The notes under the pieces were generated by a model, which saw nothing but the letters and a program-made list of their open reading frames with translations, had not been told where the DNA came from and made no database searches. This document shows, one piece after another, positions 61,219 through 64,000 of a stretch of DNA of 64,000 nt. Numbering within the stretch: the first letter of the stretch is position 1; the number at the start of each line of letters is the position of its first letter. The stretch comes from Rhineura floridana (Eukaryota > Chordata > Lepidosauria > Squamata > Rhineuridae): contig NC_084499.1 in the NCBI RefSeq assembly GCF_030035675.1, positions 21,555,953 to 21,619,952 on the forward strand, written 5' to 3'. A program made the position numbers and the translations under genes.

Positions 61219-61574
61219 GCTGTTCTAGGGCAACTGAAGTCAAGTTGCAGCAGCGTCAGACAGTCCAGCAAGCACTATGGGGCATCTCCTCAAATCACAT
61301 CCCTGTTTGGCTGACAGCATTCAATTTTAAGCACCCAAAGAGCTTTGCCTAAGGATGTTGTGCAGGGTGAATCTGAGCCCTAGACAAGATCCCCTCCAGA
61401 CTTAGCTGCAGGGGGCTGCTGGTGCAGTTTATAATGTTCAAACTTGTTTGTTTGAGATAACCGGGGGAAGGGAGGAGAGGAGGACCCACCAGGTCATACC
61501 TTTGGCTCATCAAGCACCGTTTTGTCCCATAATGATTTGCAGCCACTATCCTGAGTTGCAGGCGGGGGGGGGGT

Positions 61575-61825
61575 CCTTTCATAGCGCTACCTGGAGATTG
61601 TGCCTGGGACCTTCTGCATGCAAAAAACATGCTCTATGGCCCTTCCCCTAAAAACAAAGTTAAGGTTCTATTCCTCATCATTCTGAAGGAAGGGTGGCAT
61701 TAAAGAGGGGCTTAGGAAGTTGCTTTCTACTGAGTCATCTAGCTTAGTGTTGCTGACACTGGCTGGCAGCAGCTCTGCAGGGTTTCAGAGATGGAACATT
61801 CCCGGCCCTACCTGGAGATGCGTCG
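61575..61825 (-). mobile_element. tRNA SINE pair with linker
   Basis: Head 61578-61645 (CTACCTGGAGATTGTGCCTG GGACC ... TATGGCCCTTCCCC), linker 61646-61700 (TAAAAACAAAGTTAAGGTTC TATTCCTCATCATTCTGAAG), tail part 61707-61825 (GGAAGTTGCTTTCTACTGAG ... CTACCTGGAGATGC). Same dimer plan as 34577. Confidence 0.75.
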
Positions 61826-61979
61826 CAGGAGTTACTGAAGCGTTTTGAGAAGTGAAGCGTGATACAATGGCTGTGGCATGTCCTTCTCTTGACTTTATCG
61901 TAGGTTTTGTTTCCGACTTCAGGACAAAACAAAACAAATTAAAATGCTCCTTGTGGCCTTTGGTGAGCAGTGATTGCAT

Positions 61980-62085
61980 CCAGGGGACATTTTCTATATT
62001 GTTAATGTTTGTAATACAGTTCTGGATAACGGTGGCAGCTGCTTTGTGAAGTTTTTCAAAAAGTGGGATATAAATAAATAAAACT
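61980..62085 (+). mobile_element. LINE 3' tail fragment
   Basis: GTGAAGTTTTTCAAAAAGTG GGATATAAATAAATAAAAC is a LINE-type 3' terminus. Confidence 0.55.
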
Positions 62086-62089
62086 AAGC

Positions 62090-62920
62090 ATTACGTGAAC
62101 TTTCTGAAATCTGATTCTCCTTTTCTCTCTTTATAGCCGCATGCTTCCCCCCTCTTAACTAGCTCATGTGCCCATATATGATCATGTTCTGTCATTGGTT
62201 TGCTTAAAAAGAAGATAACTAACTTTTGTGAAACAAGTAAATGAATAAATCTCTCAGGCTAGTTGCCTTGAAGCAATTATTGCTGGCATGATGAGCACTG
62301 TGTTGTCATCCTTGCAAAAATAGCCAGAAATGCTTAGGCTTTATAAAAACCAGATAGATATTTGATACGGTATAAATACAAATGCTTGGGGGTGGCAGTG
62401 ATGGTTTTGTGCTGGCTATCCGTGAGGGTGGCTTCAGTTTTTCCTGCAAATGTGTGGTTTTGTGGCAAAGAGTGATAACTGCAGCATTGCGGAAAAAATT
62501 GGGGGTCCCTCTTGAGCCGAAATGCTTTTTCCCAGATCAGATGAAACGGTTTCTGTAAAGATCATGTAGCCTTGCTGTTGTAGGTACTAATTAAACCTTG
62601 GCATGTCTGTGTCTTTTGGGCTGGCATCTCCGCCACGGATGAAAGGGGGTGGTTTTATTTATTTGTTTTTAGATTGCGGTAATGTGGGACTTCACGTTCC
62701 CAGGAACTCTTCCACTCGCTTTCTTAGTTATAAGCAGATGCTGGTGTTGGGGATCTGGACGAGTGTTTGTGGGGGACATTGTCAGAACCTGGCCCAGAGC
62801 TGGGCTTGCTATGTATGCAGCTTTGAAGCCAGGGGACCTGGGCACCGTTCCTGGGCCCTGCCTGGCATTGAAGCCTCCGAGCGTTTGGCTTGCAGGAGAA
62901 ATGGGTTACTGATGAGGGAA
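62090..62920. other. Unique intron-2 sequence, no exon
   Basis: AT-rich, repeat-free to my eye. CCATATATGATCATG (62172-62186) and GAAGCAATTATTGCTGGCAT (a CAATTATTG palindrome near 62272) stand out. Possibly conserved; no coding signal. Confidence 0.35.
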
Positions 62921-62929
62921 AGGGAAGAT

Positions 62930-63066
62930 CCGTCGCTCAGCGGCAGAGCGTCTGCTTTGTGTGCAGAAGGTCCCAGGTTCACTCCCCAGCGGCATCTCCA
63001 GGTAGGGCTGGAAGAGCACCCCATCTGGAATCCTGGAGAGTGGCTGCCAGTCAGTGCAGACAATAC
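62930..63066 (+). mobile_element. tRNA-derived SINE
   Basis: GTCGCTCAGCGGCAGAGCGT CTGCTTTGTGTGCAGAAGGT, CCCAGGTTCACTCCC, CAGTCAGTGCAGACAATAC. It stops before the tail. Confidence 0.85.
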
Positions 63067-63074
63067 ACTATACT

Positions 63075-63200
63075 TCTAATACATTTCAGTTCTGCCATCT
63101 TGGAGCCCAAGGTGGAATTTATGGGGGAGGGTGTTCCTAGACAGTCTCCTATTCAGGCACTGACCAGATCTAAACCTGCTTAGCTTCAGAAACCATGTGC
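63075..63200 (-). mobile_element. 5S rRNA-derived SINE, second tail type
   Basis: On the minus strand TTCTGAAGCTAAGCAGGTTT AGATCTGGTCAGTGCCTGAA TAGGAGACTGTCTAGGAAC is the 5S-like head half, followed by CACCTTGGGCTCCAAGATGG. Same type as 44385. Confidence 0.7.
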
Positions 63201-63517
63201 TTTCAAACCATGCCTTGGTTTTGCCAAGGGGGTGGGAGCAATCTTGGCTAGAATGGACATTTTTGCAAGGACACCCTTGCTTGCCACGCCACTCGTGTGA
63301 GATCTGGAAGCGACGCCATCCAGACCAAAAGGTTTCCGGTGTTCTCCTTCCTTCTGCTTTTCCAGAGGCAGGACAGGAGTGATGCCCGTCTCCCGTCCCC
63401 TGAGCATCTGCCAAGAGCAAGCAGGCACTCCAGGGTGGGGTTGTATTGGGAGCTGGTTCTCAAAGGCAGCAGAGGGACAAGTTGACATCTGCCCTGGGCA
63501 AGCATCAGCCCTGGCTG

Positions 63518-63725
63518 CAAGTTTCCGAGGGCCCTTGGCAAGGAACCATCCATGGACCCTCCCCCTTCAGTGACTCTCCTTCCTCACCGTCATTGTCACC
63601 AGGTGCTCCTCCTCCTCCTCCTGCCGTCCACCTGCTTCCTTGCCAGGCAGAGAGCCAATAAGCAAGCATCTACTGCGCCTCCTTCTCACTCCCCCTCCGT
63701 TGCCTGGGTCAGAGAGAGGGGGCAG
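63518..63725 (+). repeat. Unclassified GC-rich repeat D (partner at 46327)
   Basis: GAGGGCCCTTGGCAAGGAAC, CTCCTCCTCCTCCTCCTGCC, TGCCAGGCAGAGAGCCAATA AGCAAGCA and TTGCCTGGGTCAGAG align with 46345-46560. The remainder up to 64000 is GC-rich without exon signals. Confidence 0.6.
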
Positions 63726-64000
63726 TGAACCCCCAGGTCCAGGGAGGGGGTGAGGCCCCTGCCAGTAGCCCCCTGCTGGGATTGGGACATCAGCAGAGGC
63801 CCAGCCATGCCGACTGTTGGTGCTGGCCCTATCTGCTGTGCAGTCTTGTTGTCCAAATGCAAGCGGGTTTGAAACTCAAGCCATATCCACGACTTTCCGA
63901 GCAGAATCCTGCCAACTGCATCCCTTTGGGCAGTGGTGCCTCCAGGACCCCCTTGCAAGGTACTCCCCCCCCCAGCAGGTCTACTTCTTCACCACCATCA

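Larger units (their letters stand above)
55231..64000 (+). other. NOTCH1: NOTCH1 intron 2 (5' part)
   Basis: At least 8.77 kb, with no third exon seen before the window ends. A long second intron is known in mammalian NOTCH1, where enhancers have been described in it. Stretches with no recognised repeat are 55240-55820, 58560-60200 and 62090-62920. No other gene is visible. Confidence 0.8.

Noticed and set aside
1-64000. A whole endogenous retrovirus, a CRISPR array or an operon
   Set aside because: No gag/pol/env-like reading frames and no paired long terminal repeats were seen; the DNA is vertebrate, and the short repeats are MITE interiors and microsatellites.

Overview
The window is vertebrate nuclear DNA, most likely from a squamate reptile (a lizard). 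The evidence is the repeat content: many tRNA-headed SINEs (GCTCAGTGGTAGAGC head, CTTTGCATGCAGAAGG, tail ending in GGCAGCTTCCTATGTTC), CR1 3' ends with ATTCTATG repeats, L2/CR1-like LINE 3' ends, BovB traces, 5S-rRNA-headed SINEs and many foldback MITEs. The species cannot be named from the sequence.

Only one protein-coding gene can be supported: the 5' end of NOTCH1 on the + strand. Coding exon 1 (48849-48951, signal peptide) lies in a CpG island with no obvious TATA box. A 6.2 kb intron 1 follows, then exon 2 (55149-55230, first part of EGF-like repeat 1), and intron 2 runs out of the window at 64000. Exon phases, splice sites and the cysteine pattern agree. The remaining long reading frames are CpG-island artefacts or remnants of transposons.

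Bases 1-47.9 kb are the region upstream of NOTCH1. They hold no recognisable host exon. They consist of (1) old LINE fragments, (2) SINEs, often arranged as dimers joined by a linker, (3) about nine copies of an AT-rich DNA-transposon-like family whose ends read GGGATGG/CCATCCC, (4) several hairpin MITE families, and (5) islands free of recognisable repeats that may be conserved regulatory DNA (14.6-15.2, 19.2-19.6, 26.1-26.7, 40.5-41.5 kb, and smaller ones). A second CpG-rich island at 17.2-18.1 kb has no gene attached.

In the NOTCH1 part, intron 1 begins with a hairpin MITE only 49 bases after the exon 1 donor site and carries a probable MIR fossil. Intron 2 holds SINE, LINE and BovB fragments, a repeat-free block at 59.2-59.85 kb with E-box and homeodomain-type motifs, and one member of an unidentified 195-bp sequence pair whose partner lies at 39.0 kb upstream. 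I found no undescribed multi-gene system. The points most worth following up are the 195-bp pair, a 51-bp segment shared by two sites, the 5S-derived SINEs, the orphan CpG island and the candidate NOTCH1 regulatory blocks. All family assignments were made by eye without a database search.
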